Notes: a model not told the origin generated them from the sequence alone. DNA of 64,000 nt from Clostridiales bacterium oral taxon 876 str. F0540 (GCA_000466585.1 KE993478.1:1-64000); one strand, 5' to 3'. Counted from the stretch's first letter, positions 52,801-61,664 are shown. Program-made: numbers and translations.

Positions 52801-53889
52801 TTGAAGGTAGCAATAATGGGTGCAGGCTTATCTGGATTATGTTGTGCAATTATACTAGAACAAAATGGAATAGAGCCTGTAATCTTTGAAAAAAGAAATA
52901 TATGCGGGGATAGATTTATTAATGGAGAAGCAATATTTAATATAACAAATAGACCTATTAATAACTGTTTGGATTATTTTAGAGACAGATATAATATAAA
53001 TCTAAAACCTATCAGCGAAGTAAAGGAGATAACAATCTATTCCCCTAATTATCAAAGCAATCTTAGCGGGAATTTAGGCTATACAAACTATAGGGGGAGG
53101 CATAAGGATTCCTTTGAAAATCAGCTCTTTAATCAAGTAAAGTCTAAGATTATATTTAATTCAAATTATGATTATGAGGATTTAATAAAAGAATTTACTC
53201 ATGTAGTATTGGCAACTGGCGATTCAGCTTATGCTTCAAAACTGAATAATTTTAAAACTGATTTAACTGTTAATTTACGAGGTGCTACAGTAGAAGGAAA
53301 CTTTGAATTAAGTCATATTTTATCCTGGTATAATAATGAGTTCTCACCAAAAGGTTACTCCTATCTCATACCACTTAATGAAAGGGAAGCCAATATTTCA
53401 ATAGGATATCCAGTTTATGAGGATACTAAGAAATATAAGATTGATGACTTATGGGATAAGTTCTATAAGCGTGCTCAAAAAGACACAGTGCAAAAGCTTA
53501 GTATTATTGATAGATTCGAAGTGGAAAAATACATAATTGGTATCTGTCATAAAGCTAAGCTCAATAGTACTTATTTTATCGGAAATTGTTTTGGAGCTAT
53601 TTCTCCTGGTTTTGGACTTGGTCAATTTGTTTCTGTGTTGACCGGGATATATGCTGCTTATGATATATGCGGCAAGGGAGATTATGAGGAGCTTGTTGTT
53701 CCTCTGCGTGAGGATTATGAAAATTCTTTAGTCTTTAGAAGAAGATTAGAAAAGTTAAGCAACCATCAGTTGGATTTCCTTATTGGAGGCATAAATGATA
53801 AGCTTACAAGTAAAATGTTTAGTGATGATACTGAAATTGATTTCTTTAAAATAGCAAGTAAATTATTAAAGCCATTTACAAAGCTATAG
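52801..53889 (+). CDS. FAD-dependent oxidoreductase, geranylgeranyl reductase-like
   Basis: 362 residues from a TTG start with GAAGGTGAT before it. N-terminal dinucleotide fold KVAIMGAGLSGLCCAIILEQ (GxGxxG) and the second FAD contact in THVVLATGDSAY. The C-terminal YFIGNCFGAISPGFGLGQFVSVLTG (around 265-290) matches the FAD-binding GDAAG-type segment of geranylgeranyl reductase-like flavoproteins, though GNCFG replaces GDAAG. Role unknown; monocistronic. Confidence 0.75.
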   Translation: MKVAIMGAGLSGLCCAIILEQNGIEPVIFEKRNICGDRFINGEAIFNITNRPINNCLDYFRDRYNINLKPISEVKEITIYSPNYQSNLSGNLGYTNYRGRHKDSFENQLFNQVKSKIIFNSNYDYEDLIKEFTHVVLATGDSAYASKLNNFKTDLTVNLRGATVEGNFELSHILSWYNNEFSPKGYSYLIPLNEREANISIGYPVYEDTKKYKIDDLWDKFYKRAQKDTVQKLSIIDRFEVEKYIIGICHKAKLNSTYFIGNCFGAISPGFGLGQFVSVLTGIYAAYDICGKGDYEELVVPLREDYENSLVFRRRLEKLSNHQLDFLIGGINDKLTSKMFSDDTEIDFFKIASKLLKPFTKL

Positions 53890-54110
53890 TATTCTTATTT
53901 TTCTTTATACTTCGACTACATTAGTAGGCACTTATAAGCCCCTTCAGAAGATATAATTAAAAGTACAGCAGGAAAAAATAACTATAACTATTCTTTACCT
54001 TGTAAGCTATAGGATAAATATGGGATAATTTACTTGACCGGTTAGTTTGGTAGTAAAGGGGTTGATAATTTTGATCATATTTAAGAGGTGGCTTAAAGCC
54101 TAAGGAATGT

Positions 54111-54138
54111 GAGGAGGTTATAAAAAACCTCCTCTTTA
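54111..54138 (+). terminator. hairpin terminator or attenuator
   Basis: GAGGAGGTT (54111-54119) pairs with AACCTCCTC (54126-54134), then TTTATA. It stands between two genes with no coding sequence just before it, so it may end a short leader transcript. Confidence 0.65.
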
Positions 54139-54166
54139 TAGAGAATTTTGAAAGAGGTGGAAAAGA

Positions 54167-54355
54167 ATGGTTGACATGAATAACATGTTTTTGTATTATA
54201 TAGTTAGTGGTAAATTATTTAGAAGAGATAATCAGATGAAAGGAGTATTAAATAATGAATCTAAGAGTAGAGGTATTAATTCAATAACTAAATATCGGCG
54301 AGGCACAACAGGCGCATTAGACGTTTTATTGGTGCATTTATTCGCAAAGCATTAA
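54167..54355 (+). CDS. tentative 62-residue protein
   Basis: ATG with AAAGAGGTGG upstream. Basic, no known motif (VDMNNMFLYYIVSGKLFRRD at the start). The binding site is good but composition is unremarkable, so it could be chance. Confidence 0.4.
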   Translation: MVDMNNMFLYYIVSGKLFRRDNQMKGVLNNESKSRGINSITKYRRGTTGALDVLLVHLFAKH

Positions 54356-54400
54356 TTATCATCTGAATTTTCATAAATATAATAGGTTACGTGAAAATAG

Positions 54401-54468
54401 CAGGGGAGAGCCTGTTTTTTTATTGCCTTTTTATAGGACCCGCGGATGGTTATCCTCCGCGGGCTTTT
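54401..54468 (+). terminator. two consecutive hairpins, the second GC-rich
   Basis: CAGG/CCTG with TTTTTTT (54401-54421), then CCCGCGGA (54439-54446) with TCCGCGGG (54456-54463) and CTTTTT. Confidence 0.8.
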
Positions 54469-54502
54469 TATATTATTTAATAAATCGAAAGGAGATGTAG
54501 AA

Positions 54503-54613
54503 ATGATTATTAAGGTTTTTAATGAAGATGAATCAGTAGAATTTAAAGTTTCCGGGAGGGCTAATAAATGCAGTATAGAAATGGGAAAGAAATATTACCG
54601 GCGGAGCTTTTAA
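54503..54613 (+). CDS. tentative 36-residue peptide overlapping the CD3324-like gene
   Basis: ATG with AAAGGAGATG ahead. The translation starts MIIKVFNEDESVEFKVSGRA. It overlaps the next gene by 46 bases in another frame and covers its binding site, so it could be a leader peptide that couples translation, or the remnant of a longer gene. Confidence 0.4.
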   Translation: MIIKVFNEDESVEFKVSGRANKCSIEMGKKYYRRSF

Positions 54614-54879
54614 TAGAGCTTCAAAAATATATTCAAGGTGAATTGATATATATACCTAGAGAAGAAACCACAAGGAAAGCTTGGGGAGAAACCAACGGAA
54701 CTAGGGAAAATATAAGAAGAAGAAATAATGAGATATATACGTTTTATAAGGAAGGCTGTACAGTAAGTGAATTAATGGGCATGTATAACCTATCTGAAGA
54801 TAGTATAAGGAAAATTATAAACAAGGTTAATAAAGATATAAAAAGCTGCAATAGAGATAGAGAACTTGCTGCAGTATAA
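54568..54879 (+). CDS. CD3324-family helix-turn-helix protein
   Basis: 103 residues. The start YRNGKEILPAELLIELQKYI followed by QGELIYIPREETTRKAWGE matches my memory of the CD3324 family of small clostridial proteins, which resemble Mor-type activators. The C-terminal half TVSELMGMYNLSEDSIRKII looks like an HTH. CGGGAGGG lies 7 bases before the ATG. Probably a DNA-binding regulator; the target is unknown. A repeat-type terminator follows. Confidence 0.75.
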   Translation: MQYRNGKEILPAELLIELQKYIQGELIYIPREETTRKAWGETNGTRENIRRRNNEIYTFYKEGCTVSELMGMYNLSEDSIRKIINKVNKDIKSCNRDRELAAV

Positions 54880-54896
54880 GTTTATTTATAAATAAA

Positions 54897-54951
54897 AATA
54901 GCTGCTCTTAAAATACGCTAAATTTAGGTGTTTTAAGAGCAGCTATTTTTT
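54897..54951 (+). terminator. terminator, repeat-family member
   Basis: AAATAGCTGCTCTTAAAA (54896-54913) pairs with TTTTAAGAGCAGCTATTT (54931-54948) around CGCTAAATTTAGG. Confidence 0.9.
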
Positions 54952-55073
54952 ATGAATTTGTTTAGTTTATTCAAAGTTTGTCCATACTAAAATAGTGTAA
55001 CAAATCATATAGCTGTTACATACTATAATTAGAGAATTTTATAAGGAAACTTTTGAATAGATGGGGTGGAAAT

Positions 55074-55262
55074 ATGATGGAACTAAATAATAATGAAAAA
55101 GATTTAATCGACAGAGGAACAAGAGCGTTAATTGAAGAACTTGGATATTCAGGCTTTTTAAAGTATATATCCAGGGTTCAGATATGTAACGGAAATTACT
55201 TTAGACCTCAGGAAGTTGTTTACAAAGATATAGCAGCAGATAAAGAAATAAGACAAGGATAG
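55074..55262 (+). CDS. unknown 62-residue protein
   Basis: Soluble and helical at first (NNNEKDLIDRGTRALIEELG), then a mixed C-terminal half. TGGGGTGG lies before two adjacent ATG codons (55074 and 55077). A TTG seven codons upstream is an alternative start. No family recognised. Ends just before a short T-rich segment. Confidence 0.55.
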   Translation: MMELNNNEKDLIDRGTRALIEELGYSGFLKYISRVQICNGNYFRPQEVVYKDIAADKEIRQG

Positions 55263-55380
55263 TTAGGCCTATCCTTTTTTCGATTAAATTAGAAATAATG
55301 CTGTCGAATAGGCATAGAAACAAATTATTTACATCTTACAAACTAATTGGTAAAATTTGGTTAAGGGTGAGGTGATAAAT

Positions 55381-55545
55381 ATGTGGTTTGATGCAAGGAC
55401 TTGGATGATTATCCTTACGGTGGGAATGTTTATAGTCATTCCTATGGTAGTTATTATATTTTCATTAATGGTTGCAGCTGGACGAAGCAGCAGAATGCTG
55501 GAAAAATATATGGCAGAGGAAACTCTCAAAGAAATACATAAATAA
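55381..55545 (+). CDS. small single-helix membrane protein
   Basis: 54 residues with one long hydrophobic helix (about 8-37, including VGMFIVIPMVVIIFSLMVAA) and a charged C-terminus (RMLEKYMAEETLKEIHK). GGGTGAGGTG precedes the ATG at 55381; an earlier TTG contains the site. Role unknown. Confidence 0.6.
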   Translation: MWFDARTWMIILTVGMFIVIPMVVIIFSLMVAAGRSSRMLEKYMAEETLKEIHK

Positions 55546-55561
55546 TGTTTTATAGTTAATA

Positions 55562-55603
55562 ACCCAACAGCTAAATTATATTTGGTTGTTGGGCTTTATT
55601 TAT
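55562..55603. terminator. hairpin between convergent genes
   Basis: CCCAACAGC pairs imperfectly with GGTTGTTGGG, followed by CTTTATTTATATTT. Confidence 0.65.
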
Positions 55604-55605
55604 AT

Positions 55606-56319
55606 TTATTTAATTGAAGGTAATTCTTTAACAAAATTATAGAAGTCTTTATAATTTCCTTCATAGTCAGATATAATTTCTTCGTTAGTTCTGTGGAGAA
55701 GGCAATCAGTGATTAAAAAAGTTTTTATTCCAAGCTTTGAAGCTATTAAATCCTCCTGAACATCATTTCCAATCATCATACATTCTTCAGGTTTCTTATT
55801 AATTTCACTTAAAATTTCCTCATAGTATTTTATTTGAGGCTTGCAATAATGATTTTTTTCATAGTGGGTAATATATTTAAACTCAGAAGGCTTAAAACCT
55901 GCCCATTCTATTCGGTGATGTATTGCCTTTAAAGGGAAAAGAGGATTAGTAGCTATAACTAGTTCATAGCCTTTTTCCTTTAGTAAATTTACGCATTTCT
56001 TCATAAATTCATTTGGACGTACAGCCTCTTTGGCTTTTAAAAATTCTGTATCGTAAAATTTATCGAAGCGCTCTTTATAAATATCTATGTCACCTGTAAT
56101 TCTATTATTAAAGTCCTCCATGAATACTTCTTCATTAGTCCTGTATTCAACATTCGAAACCATGGCTTTTGTGGATGTCCATATATTATTTACTAAGTCT
56201 TTAGGAGATATTAAGTCACCTAGATATGTTGACATAGCACCGAAATAAAGCTTTTCAAAGGCGTCCATATCCATTGGAAGAAGAGTGCCATCAAGATCAA
56301 AAAGTATTGTATTTAACAT
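55606..56319 (-). CDS. HAD-superfamily hydrolase
   Basis: 237 residues. Motif I TILFDLDGTLLPMD (nucleophile Asp about residue 8), motif II in GYELVIATNPLF, motif III Lys in NHYCKPQIKYYEE and motif IV EECMMIGNDVQEDLIAS. The helical cap sits between motifs I and II, so this is a type I phosphatase of small phosphates. GGAGG lies before the ATG. Substrate unknown. Confidence 0.88.
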   Translation of the reverse strand: MLNTILFDLDGTLLPMDMDAFEKLYFGAMSTYLGDLISPKDLVNNIWTSTKAMVSNVEYRTNEEVFMEDFNNRITGDIDIYKERFDKFYDTEFLKAKEAVRPNEFMKKCVNLLKEKGYELVIATNPLFPLKAIHHRIEWAGFKPSEFKYITHYEKNHYCKPQIKYYEEILSEINKKPEECMMIGNDVQEDLIASKLGIKTFLITDCLLHRTNEEIISDYEGNYKDFYNFVKELPSIK

Positions 56320-56454
56320 TATTAAGTCTTTGCCTCCTTGAAGTTAAAAAATAATAAGTATATTTTATCATAATATTTAGATATAAAACTATGTCTATAT
56401 AAAAATATGAAACTATAAAAATATTTAAATATTTACTTGTATAATGCGCATTCT

Positions 56455-56496
56455 AATAAGAAACAAATATAATAAGAAACAAATATAATAAGAAAT
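56455..56496. repeat. 16-bp tandem repeat, 2.6 copies
   Basis: Unit AATAAGAAACAAATAT at 56455-56470 and 56471-56486, with a partial third copy. It lies just upstream of the Cys-hydrolase gene. Confidence 0.8.
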
Positions 56497-56536
56497 GAAA
56501 TTATTTCTAATGTCAGTATTAGATTGGATGGAAGTT

Positions 56537-57181
56537 ATGCTTAAGAAAAAAATATTATGTACGCTGCTTTTGATAATGCTTTCATGTTCTGCTTTTGTTT
56601 ATAATATTAGCGAAGATAAGAATAAAAGAGATAAAGCCTCAGAAGAAGTAGTTCAAAAAACTGCTTTAGCAGGAAAAGTAAATAAAGAAACCAAGCCTGC
56701 TGCAGGTCATATAAATTCAAGAAAACAATCAAGTATCCAAGTTTCTCTTTATAATTATATGGCTAGTAAAGCAAATCAAAATTCCGTTAATGCGTCTGCA
56801 AGAAAGTTAAATGGAGGTAGAAGACATAATACTTGCGTTTATTTTGCCTGTGAATCTTTAAGAAGATCGGGAGTTAGGGTGCCAAAGAACATCTCAAACA
56901 CAAAGCAGTTTATTGGATACCTTAAAGCAAACGAATGGAAGGTAAATTATAATCTTTCTGAACTTAAACCGGGAGATTTATGTTTTACAACAAATAATTC
57001 TACGGGGTGGCCGTCTCACGTATATATTTTTATGGCTTGGGCTAAAAAGGGAAGTATGGATTCAGCATATATAGTCGATAATCAAGCCCATGACTATAAC
57101 GGTAATGTTTATCATATAAGAAATGTAAAGAAGAAGTTAAAGGATAAGGATGCAACAAGATTTTTCATGTATAAGCCTTAG
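56537..57181 (+). CDS. secreted NlpC/P60- or CHAP-like cysteine amidase candidate
   Basis: 214 residues. Signal or anchor helix ILCTLLLIMLSCSAFVYNIS (about 5-24). After a basic linker comes a domain with Cys in HNTCVYFACESLRRSGV (about 108-125), GDLCFTTNNST, and His in WPSHVYIFMAW, followed by YIVDNQAHDYN, an order of Cys-His-Asp/Asn seen in NlpC/P60 and CHAP cell-wall amidases. Start uncertain; 56495 and 56528 are alternatives. It ends at a terminator shared with murC. Confidence 0.7.
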   Translation: MLKKKILCTLLLIMLSCSAFVYNISEDKNKRDKASEEVVQKTALAGKVNKETKPAAGHINSRKQSSIQVSLYNYMASKANQNSVNASARKLNGGRRHNTCVYFACESLRRSGVRVPKNISNTKQFIGYLKANEWKVNYNLSELKPGDLCFTTNNSTGWPSHVYIFMAWAKKGSMDSAYIVDNQAHDYNGNVYHIRNVKKKLKDKDATRFFMYKP

Positions 57182-57185
57182 CATA

Positions 57186-57216
57186 AAAAAAGAAGGAGAA
57201 ATACTCCTTCTTTTTA
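57186..57216. terminator. bidirectional terminator
   Basis: AAAAAGAAGGAG pairs with CTCCTTCTTTTT around AAATA, between convergent genes. Confidence 0.88.
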
Positions 57217-58590
57217 AGCGTCAAGATACATCTCGCCAACTTTATATACGTCTCCAGCACCTACTGTTAATAGCAAATCTCCATCCTCAAGGTTAGCTTT
57301 CAGATAATTTACTATTTCTTCGAAGCTGTGAAGGTTTTTGCAGCTTAAGCCTTGTTCTCTAATCTTATCTCCAAGCATATCAGAACTTACAGCTTTGGTA
57401 AACTTCTCTCTGGCAGCATAAATATCAGCTAATATTATTTCATCAGCATTAAAGAACGAATGTACAAAATCATCAAACAAAGTTAATGTTCTTGTATAAG
57501 TATGAGGCTGGAATATGCAGAAAATTCTTTTATGGGGATAATTTTTGGCTGCCTCAAGAAAGGCTTTTATTTCAGTTGGATGATGAGCATAATCATCTAT
57601 AACTGTAACTCCGTTTTTAACCCCTTTTAATTCAAATCTTCTATGAGTTCCAAAGAAACTAGCTAAGCCATCTATTATGTAGTTGTTGTCAACCTTAAGA
57701 CTTAAAGCTACACAAATACTTGCTAGTGCATTAAGCACATTATGCTTTCCTGGAACATTTAAATTTGCTGTAAATAATTTTTCTGCATTCCTGTAAACAT
57801 CGAAAGAAGCACAAGCTTTATCATTATAACTTATGTTTTTTGCGGTTATTTCACCTGAATTTATACCATAGGTTAATAGATTGCAGTCAGCATGCTCAAT
57901 TACAGCTTTTAATCTGTCATCTTCCGCATAAGCTACTAAATAACCATCCTTTGGTATTAGTTTTACAAATTCAATAAAGGTTTCTTGTATATGATCTATA
58001 TTTCTGTAGAAATCTAAATGGTCTGCTTCTACGTTTAATATAACACCTATATAGGGGAAAAATTTTAAGAATGATGCCTTATATTCACAAGCTTCAGTAA
58101 TAAAATATTCACTTTTACCTGTTTTTACATTCCCATTTATTGCGTCAAGTTCTCCTCCTACCAGTATTGTAGGATCTAGATCTGCCTCTAAAAATATGTG
58201 AGATACCATTGAGGTTGTTGTAGTTTTACCATGGGTTCCTGAAATAGCTACATTATATTTGTGTCCTTTCATTATCTGGCCCAAAAATTCTGCTCTATCC
58301 ATGGTTGGTATTTTTAATTCTTTTGCTCTTAAAAGCTCTGGGTTATCTTCAGAAACTGCTGCAGTATATACTGCTAAGTCGACGTCATTAATATTCTTTT
58401 CATCATGACCAATAAAAATCTCTGCACCCTGTCTGCTCAACTTCTCAACTATGGCAGAATTCTTCATATCTGAGCCGGAAACCTTAAAGCCATTTTCAAG
58501 CAGAATTTCTGCAAGACCGCTCATACTGATTCCGCCAATACCTATAAAGTGTATCTTTTTATGTTTATCCTCTAAAAAATCGAATGACAA
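57214..58590 (-). CDS. murC: UDP-N-acetylmuramate--L-alanine ligase
   Basis: 458 residues, full length. Cytoplasmic ATP-dependent ligase that adds L-alanine to UDP-MurNAc in peptidoglycan synthesis. N-terminal KIHFIGIGGISMSGLAEILL, P-loop AISGTHGKTTTTSMVSH (about 108-124), EACEYKASFLKF and the C-terminal DDYAHHPTEIKAFLEAAKNY are intact. The TTG start follows AAGGAG. It points away from purR, with a 285-base divergent region between them. Confidence 0.96.
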   Translation of the reverse strand: MSFDFLEDKHKKIHFIGIGGISMSGLAEILLENGFKVSGSDMKNSAIVEKLSRQGAEIFIGHDEKNINDVDLAVYTAAVSEDNPELLRAKELKIPTMDRAEFLGQIMKGHKYNVAISGTHGKTTTTSMVSHIFLEADLDPTILVGGELDAINGNVKTGKSEYFITEACEYKASFLKFFPYIGVILNVEADHLDFYRNIDHIQETFIEFVKLIPKDGYLVAYAEDDRLKAVIEHADCNLLTYGINSGEITAKNISYNDKACASFDVYRNAEKLFTANLNVPGKHNVLNALASICVALSLKVDNNYIIDGLASFFGTHRRFELKGVKNGVTVIDDYAHHPTEIKAFLEAAKNYPHKRIFCIFQPHTYTRTLTLFDDFVHSFFNADEIILADIYAAREKFTKAVSSDMLGDKIREQGLSCKNLHSFEEIVNYLKANLEDGDLLLTVGAGDVYKVGEMYLDA

Positions 58591-58786
58591 AATATCAACT
58601 CCTTAATTAAATCCACTCTATTATATCATTATATACAAAATTACGGAAAAGCAACACCCAAGGGGTAATAATATTTGTTCAAACTATAAGCGGATTGCAA
58701 AGAAAAATGACCGAAATATATTGAATAAATCTCTAAGAACTTTAAAAAAGGACGTTGGGTATTTTTAAGCATGATTTTATTAACTG

Positions 58787-58815
58787 TTGATAATATTTTT
58801 GAAATGGAATACAAT
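58787..58815 (+). promoter_or_regulatory. promoter of purR
   Basis: TTGATA (58787-58792), 17 bases, TACAAT (58810-58815). Confidence 0.75.
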
Positions 58816-58875
58816 ATGAATAATAAGTTAAAATACTATGTGGAAAGTTCGTATTATTTTGTATAGGGTGGTAAA

Positions 58876-59691
58876 ATGGAAAAGTTTAATAGAAATACAA
58901 GAATATCTGCTATAACTAAAACGCTTATAGAAAATCCTAATAAGGTTATAAATCTAAGTACCTTTACTGAAGAGTTCAATGCTGCGAAATCTACAATAAG
59001 TGAAGATATACTTGTTATTAAGGAGACACTTGTAAGGCTGGATATGGGCAGAGTAGAGACGGTAGCAGGAGCTTCCGGCGGTGTTAAATATGTTTGCGGC
59101 ATGTCAAAGAAAGATAAAGACGAGGTTATTGATGAACTTTGTAATATTCTTAGGGAAAAGGATAGAATAATTCCTGGAAATTTTATATATATGACTGACA
59201 TAATGTACAATCCGGAGATAATAAGAAAAGCAGGATTAATATTGGCTTCTGCTTTTGTAGATAAAACTGTAGATTGTGTCGTTACTGTAGAGACGAAAGG
59301 GATTCCTCTAGCTTATGAGGTTGCCAGAATGCTTGGTGTTCAGCTCGTAATAGTTAGAAGAGATAATAAAGTAACTGAAGGAACAACTGTTAGTATAAAT
59401 TATGTAACTGGTTCAAATAAAAGAATACAGACCATGTCTCTGTCAAGAAAAGCATTAAAAAGTGGCAGTAATTGCATATTTATAGACGATTTTATGAAGG
59501 CTGGAGGAACTGCTTTAGGCATAATTAATTTGCTTAAGGAGTTCGACAGCAATCTTATAGGTATCGGTGTTCTGGTTGAAGACGTAGAAGCATCAAAGAA
59601 ATTAGTTGAAGACAGGGTGTCCCTAATGGAGTTCAGTGGTTTGGATGAAAATGAAACAGCTGTAATTTTTCCCTCAAAATGCTTCAAATAG
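58876..59691 (+). CDS. purR: pur operon repressor, PurR
   Basis: 271 residues. An N-terminal winged helix (RNTRISAITKTLIENPNKVI, then FNAAKSTISEDILVI) is joined to a phosphoribosyltransferase-like domain. The PRPP motif lies in CIFIDDFMKAGGTALG (about 198-213). In the family it represses purine genes and is released by PRPP, which is made by the prs gene three genes downstream. GGGTGG precedes the ATG. Confidence 0.94.
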   Translation: MEKFNRNTRISAITKTLIENPNKVINLSTFTEEFNAAKSTISEDILVIKETLVRLDMGRVETVAGASGGVKYVCGMSKKDKDEVIDELCNILREKDRIIPGNFIYMTDIMYNPEIIRKAGLILASAFVDKTVDCVVTVETKGIPLAYEVARMLGVQLVIVRRDNKVTEGTTVSINYVTGSNKRIQTMSLSRKALKSGSNCIFIDDFMKAGGTALGIINLLKEFDSNLIGIGVLVEDVEASKKLVEDRVSLMEFSGLDENETAVIFPSKCFK

Positions 59692-59732
59692 TTAAATTTT
59701 CAAAAAAATAATAAATATTTCGAAAAATAAGA

Positions 59733-59757
59733 AGGAAAATTGAAAATAATGAAGAAT
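59733..59757 (+). promoter_or_regulatory. sigma-H-type promoter of spoVG
   Basis: AGGAAAA starts at 59733 and GAAT at 59754, a 21-base offset identical to that of the Bacillus subtilis spoVG sigma-H promoter as I recall it. Confidence 0.75.
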
Positions 59758-59791
59758 ATATATTTATAAGCATCGTGGAGGTGGTTTTTGT

Positions 59792-60076
59792 ATGCAAATT
59801 ACAGATGTTAGAGTTAGAAAAGTTGCCGCTGACGGCAAAATGAAAGCTATTGTATCAGTAACTTTTGACAATGAGTTCGTTGTGCATGACATTAAGGTTA
59901 TTGAAGGACAAAATGGTCTTTTTATAGCTATGCCAAGCAGAAAGACTCCAGACGGAGAATTTAAAGACATAGCTCATCCAATAAATACTCAAACTAGAGA
60001 AAAAATTCAAGAATCCATCCTAGCTGAGTATGAAAAAGTTAAAAATGATGAAACTACCGTTTCGGAAGAACAGTAA
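59792..60076 (+). CDS. spoVG: SpoVG
   Basis: 94 residues, the family's usual length. MQITDVRVRKVAADGKMKAI, FDNEFVVHDIKVIEG and MPSRKTPDGEFKDIAHPINT are diagnostic. The protein binds RNA or DNA and influences sporulation, septation and envelope genes. GGAGGTGG lies before the ATG, and a sigma-H-like promoter precedes it. Small terminator after it. Confidence 0.97.
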   Translation: MQITDVRVRKVAADGKMKAIVSVTFDNEFVVHDIKVIEGQNGLFIAMPSRKTPDGEFKDIAHPINTQTREKIQESILAEYEKVKNDETTVSEEQ

Positions 60077-60077
60077 G

Positions 60078-60110
60078 TAAAAAGGAGTTAGATGCTCCTT
60101 TTTATTTTTC
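60078..60110 (+). terminator. terminator of spoVG
   Basis: AAAAAGGAG pairs with CTCCTTTTT around TTAGATG. Confidence 0.85.
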
Positions 60111-60129
60111 GACAAATTATATGACAAGG

Positions 60130-60158
60130 TTGCAAATTAATGCTACATAAAATATAAT
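60130..60158 (+). promoter_or_regulatory. promoter of glmU-prs
   Basis: TTGCAA (60130-60135), 17 bases, TATAAT (60153-60158). A hairpin ATGAAGAA/TTCTTCAT lies in the leader (about 60246-60274). Confidence 0.8.
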
Positions 60159-60293
60159 ATAAGAGGCGATTTTACGAACATTTGATTTAAATATAGCAAT
60201 TTGTTATGAATAAATAGTAATTTATGATACATAATTAAAAAATCAATGAAGAATTAATAAAAAAGTTCTTCATTAAAAAACGGAGGTTTTTTT

Positions 60294-61664
60294 ATGTATA
60301 GATGTGCTGCCATATTAGCTGCCGGTGAAGGAAAAAGAATGAAGTCAGAAACTCCTAAGGTGCTTCATAAGGTTTGTGGAAAAGAAATGGTTAATCATGT
60401 TATTGACATAATGAGAAAAGCTGGCATGGAAGATGTTAATGTTATAGTTGGAAAAGGTGCTGAAAAGGTTAAGGAAGGCACTAAAAGCAGAAATGTAAGC
60501 TATTCGCTTCAAGAGGTTCAGCTTGGAACCGGTCATGCAGTTATGTCTGCAAAGACTTTTTTAAGTAAAAAGACTGGCACAGTAGCAATATTTACCGGAG
60601 ATGCTCCTTTAATCAAAGAAGAAACTGTAAATAAGTTTTTGAGCTTTCACGAAGAGGGAGGCTTTAAGGCTACGATACTGACTTCAGTTATTGAAGAACC
60701 AGCTCATTATGGAAGGGTTATAAGAAACTCTCAGGGTGAAGTTGAAAAAATAATTGAGGCTAAAGACTGTAATGCTGAAGAAACTAAGGTAAAAGAAATT
60801 AATGCAGGTATGTACTGCTTTGATATAGAAGCTTTATTAAACAGCTTAAATAAGCTTAATAATAATAATGCTCAAGGCGAATATTATTTGACAGATGTTA
60901 TAGGGATTTTAAAGAACGAAGGCTCCAAAGTTGGAGCAATGGTTACAGATTTCGAAGAAACAATAGGTGTTAATTCAAGAGTTGAACTTGCTGAAACTGA
61001 AAGAATACTAAGAAATAGAATAAACAGAAAGCATATGGAAAATGGTGTTACAATTATTGATCCAAACAGCACTTATATAGGAAGTGATGTTGAAATAGGA
61101 AGAGATACAATTATATATCCCGGAAATGTGCTTGAAGGAAAGACAGTTATAATGGAAAACTGCATGCTTTATCCAAACTCAAGAATAGCAGACAGTACTA
61201 TTGAAGCAAATGTAGATATTCAAAGTTCTGTTATAATTGAAAGCCGCATTGGAGAAGGTACAACAGTTGGACCATTTGCTTATATAAGACCAGATAGTGT
61301 TATAGGTAAGCACGCAAGAATAGGTGATTTTGTTGAGATTAAAAAATCCACGATAGGCGATAATACAAAAGTATCACACCTTACTTATATTGGCGATGCT
61401 GAGGTTGGAAGTGGCTGTAACTTTGGCTGTGGAACAGTAGTCGTTAATTATGATGGCAAAAATAAAAATAAGACTATCATAGGTGACAATGTATTTATTG
61501 GCTGCAATACAAATTTAGTTTCACCTGTAGAAGTAAAAGACAATGCATATACCGCTGCCGGCTCTACTATAACTTCTGAGGTTCCGGAAGGAGCTTTAGC
61601 TGTAGCAAGAGCCAGACAGGTTAACATAGAAGGCTGGGTAGAGAAAAAAGGACTTAAAAAATAA
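60294..61664 (+). CDS. glmU: bifunctional GlcNAc-1-P uridyltransferase / GlcN-1-P acetyltransferase
   Basis: 456 residues. The N-terminal pyrophosphorylase domain opens with AAILAAGEGKRMKSETPKVL, with QLGTGHAVMSA and IFTGDAPLI. From about residue 250 the left-handed beta-helix acetyltransferase has the catalytic-type VGPFAYIRPDSVIGKHARIG, VSHLTYIGDAEVG and NYDGKNKNKT. It supplies UDP-GlcNAc for murein and other glycans. GGAGG lies 7 bases before the ATG. prs follows within 26 bases. Confidence 0.97.
   Translation: MYRCAAILAAGEGKRMKSETPKVLHKVCGKEMVNHVIDIMRKAGMEDVNVIVGKGAEKVKEGTKSRNVSYSLQEVQLGTGHAVMSAKTFLSKKTGTVAIFTGDAPLIKEETVNKFLSFHEEGGFKATILTSVIEEPAHYGRVIRNSQGEVEKIIEAKDCNAEETKVKEINAGMYCFDIEALLNSLNKLNNNNAQGEYYLTDVIGILKNEGSKVGAMVTDFEETIGVNSRVELAETERILRNRINRKHMENGVTIIDPNSTYIGSDVEIGRDTIIYPGNVLEGKTVIMENCMLYPNSRIADSTIEANVDIQSSVIIESRIGEGTTVGPFAYIRPDSVIGKHARIGDFVEIKKSTIGDNTKVSHLTYIGDAEVGSGCNFGCGTVVVNYDGKNKNKTIIGDNVFIGCNTNLVSPVEVKDNAYTAAGSTITSEVPEGALAVARARQVNIEGWVEKKGLKK

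Noticed and set aside
56455..56496. Possible CRISPR-like repeats
   Set aside because: The units are directly adjacent with no spacers and no cas genes are present.
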